Of a stretch of 6,085 nt of DNA, positions 5,788 through 6,085 are shown one piece after another. Each line of letters opens with the position of its first letter. Within the stretch, counting starts at the first letter, position 1. The notes beneath the pieces are model-generated. The model was not told the origin of the DNA. It worked only from the letters and a program-made list of their open reading frames with translations, and searched no databases. Position numbers and translations under genes: made by a program. Origin of the DNA: Candidatus Hydrogenedentota bacterium (GTDB lineage Bacteria > Hydrogenedentota > Hydrogenedentia > Hydrogenedentiales > CAITNO01). The stretch lies in assembly GCA_903922535.1 (NCBI GenBank), contig CAIXUF010000256.1, positions 1-6,085 on the forward strand, read 5' to 3'.

Positions 5788-6060
5788 CTATCTCTTCTTC
5801 CCCTCGTCCTTGTTGCCCCAACGCCAGCGGGGCGGTTCCCCCGTGAGCAGCATTACAATCGTGAGTAGTATAGTGAGTCCGGCGGCATTTGCCACAAAGG
5901 CACCCGGCCAACGGTGGGGCGGAAACGCCGCTGCATCACCCAGAATGCCTGCCATGTAGACGGCAAGCACCACCCATCCCTGCCAAGTGTCAGGAAATCC
6001 CCAGCCCCAGCCATACCGCTTGGCGTGGAACCAGTACCGTCTTTCAATTTCTGTGTTCAT
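5788..6060 (-). CDS. Small two-pass membrane protein of unknown function
   Basis: This 90-residue protein has an aromatic, basic N-terminal segment (RYWFHAKRYGWGWG at 8-21, then TWQGW at 25-29). Two hydrophobic helices follow at about 29-46 and 55-73. A short charged tail begins GEPPRWRWG at 74-82 and ends in lysines and arginine. The AKRYGWGWG..TWQGW head and the GEPPRWRWG tail match a small hypothetical membrane-protein family that I recall from many Gram-negative genomes; I know no function for it. The start at 6060 has AAAGG six nt upstream (reading AAAGG-TTACAC-ATG). Coding is supported by the fit to that family's architecture. The gene runs toward the SGNH gene in the same direction, but 241 nt separate them, so a shared operon is not evident. 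Confidence 0.8.
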   Translation of the reverse strand: MNTEIERRYWFHAKRYGWGWGFPDTWQGWVVLAVYMAGILGDAAAFPPHRWPGAFVANAAGLTILLTIVMLLTGEPPRWRWGNKDEGKKR

Positions 6061-6085
6061 GTGTAACCTTTCGCGTACCCGACGC

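Overview
The window looks like ordinary chromosomal DNA from a GC-rich bacterium. By eye the GC content is about 60%, Shine-Dalgarno-type ribosome sites precede most genes, and one gene encodes a Sec signal peptide. I see no ribosomal RNA, tRNA, integrase, transposase or CRISPR array. The gene mix, together with short degenerate intergenic repeats built on GTCC, would suit a PVC-superphylum or Hydrogenedentota-like lineage. That placement is a guess from impressions and not a measured result.

Layout, left to right. At 3-569 (+) is the 3' part of a CPBP (CAAX-protease/bacteriocin-processing-like) membrane protein that appears to lack the catalytic glutamate motif. It overlaps by 8 nt a PaaI-type hotdog thioesterase at 562-1002 (+). 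These converge on an amidohydrolase_2 (TIM-barrel) gene at 1095-1919 (-). The short space between them holds four 9-nt GTCC units. Divergent from the amidohydrolase is an uncharacterised, roughly five-pass membrane protein at 2135-2776 (+), called P1 here. An AAA/ABC-type ATPase (COG3910-like) lies on the minus strand at 2838-3590. Next is a second copy of the membrane protein at 3696-4334 (+), P2, which is about 63% identical to P1 in a gapless hand alignment. A secreted SGNH/GDSL hydrolase with an N-terminal GxDLY domain follows at 4377-5546 (-). Last is a 90-residue two-pass membrane protein at 5788-6060 (-).

How the genes work together: only the first pair has the layout of a translationally coupled operon. 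The others are mostly single genes in alternating orientation, so no pathway can be read from the order. The most unusual part is the P1 / antisense ATPase / P2 block. It contains a duplicated membrane family I do not recognise, with seven conserved cysteines and a conserved His/Asp-rich stretch, and traces of homology also persist in the two leaders. Whether the ATPase is functionally linked to the pair is open. No gene-free stretch exceeds 300 bases. The longest gaps are 1920-2134 and 5547-5787, described under the promoter and repeat entries.
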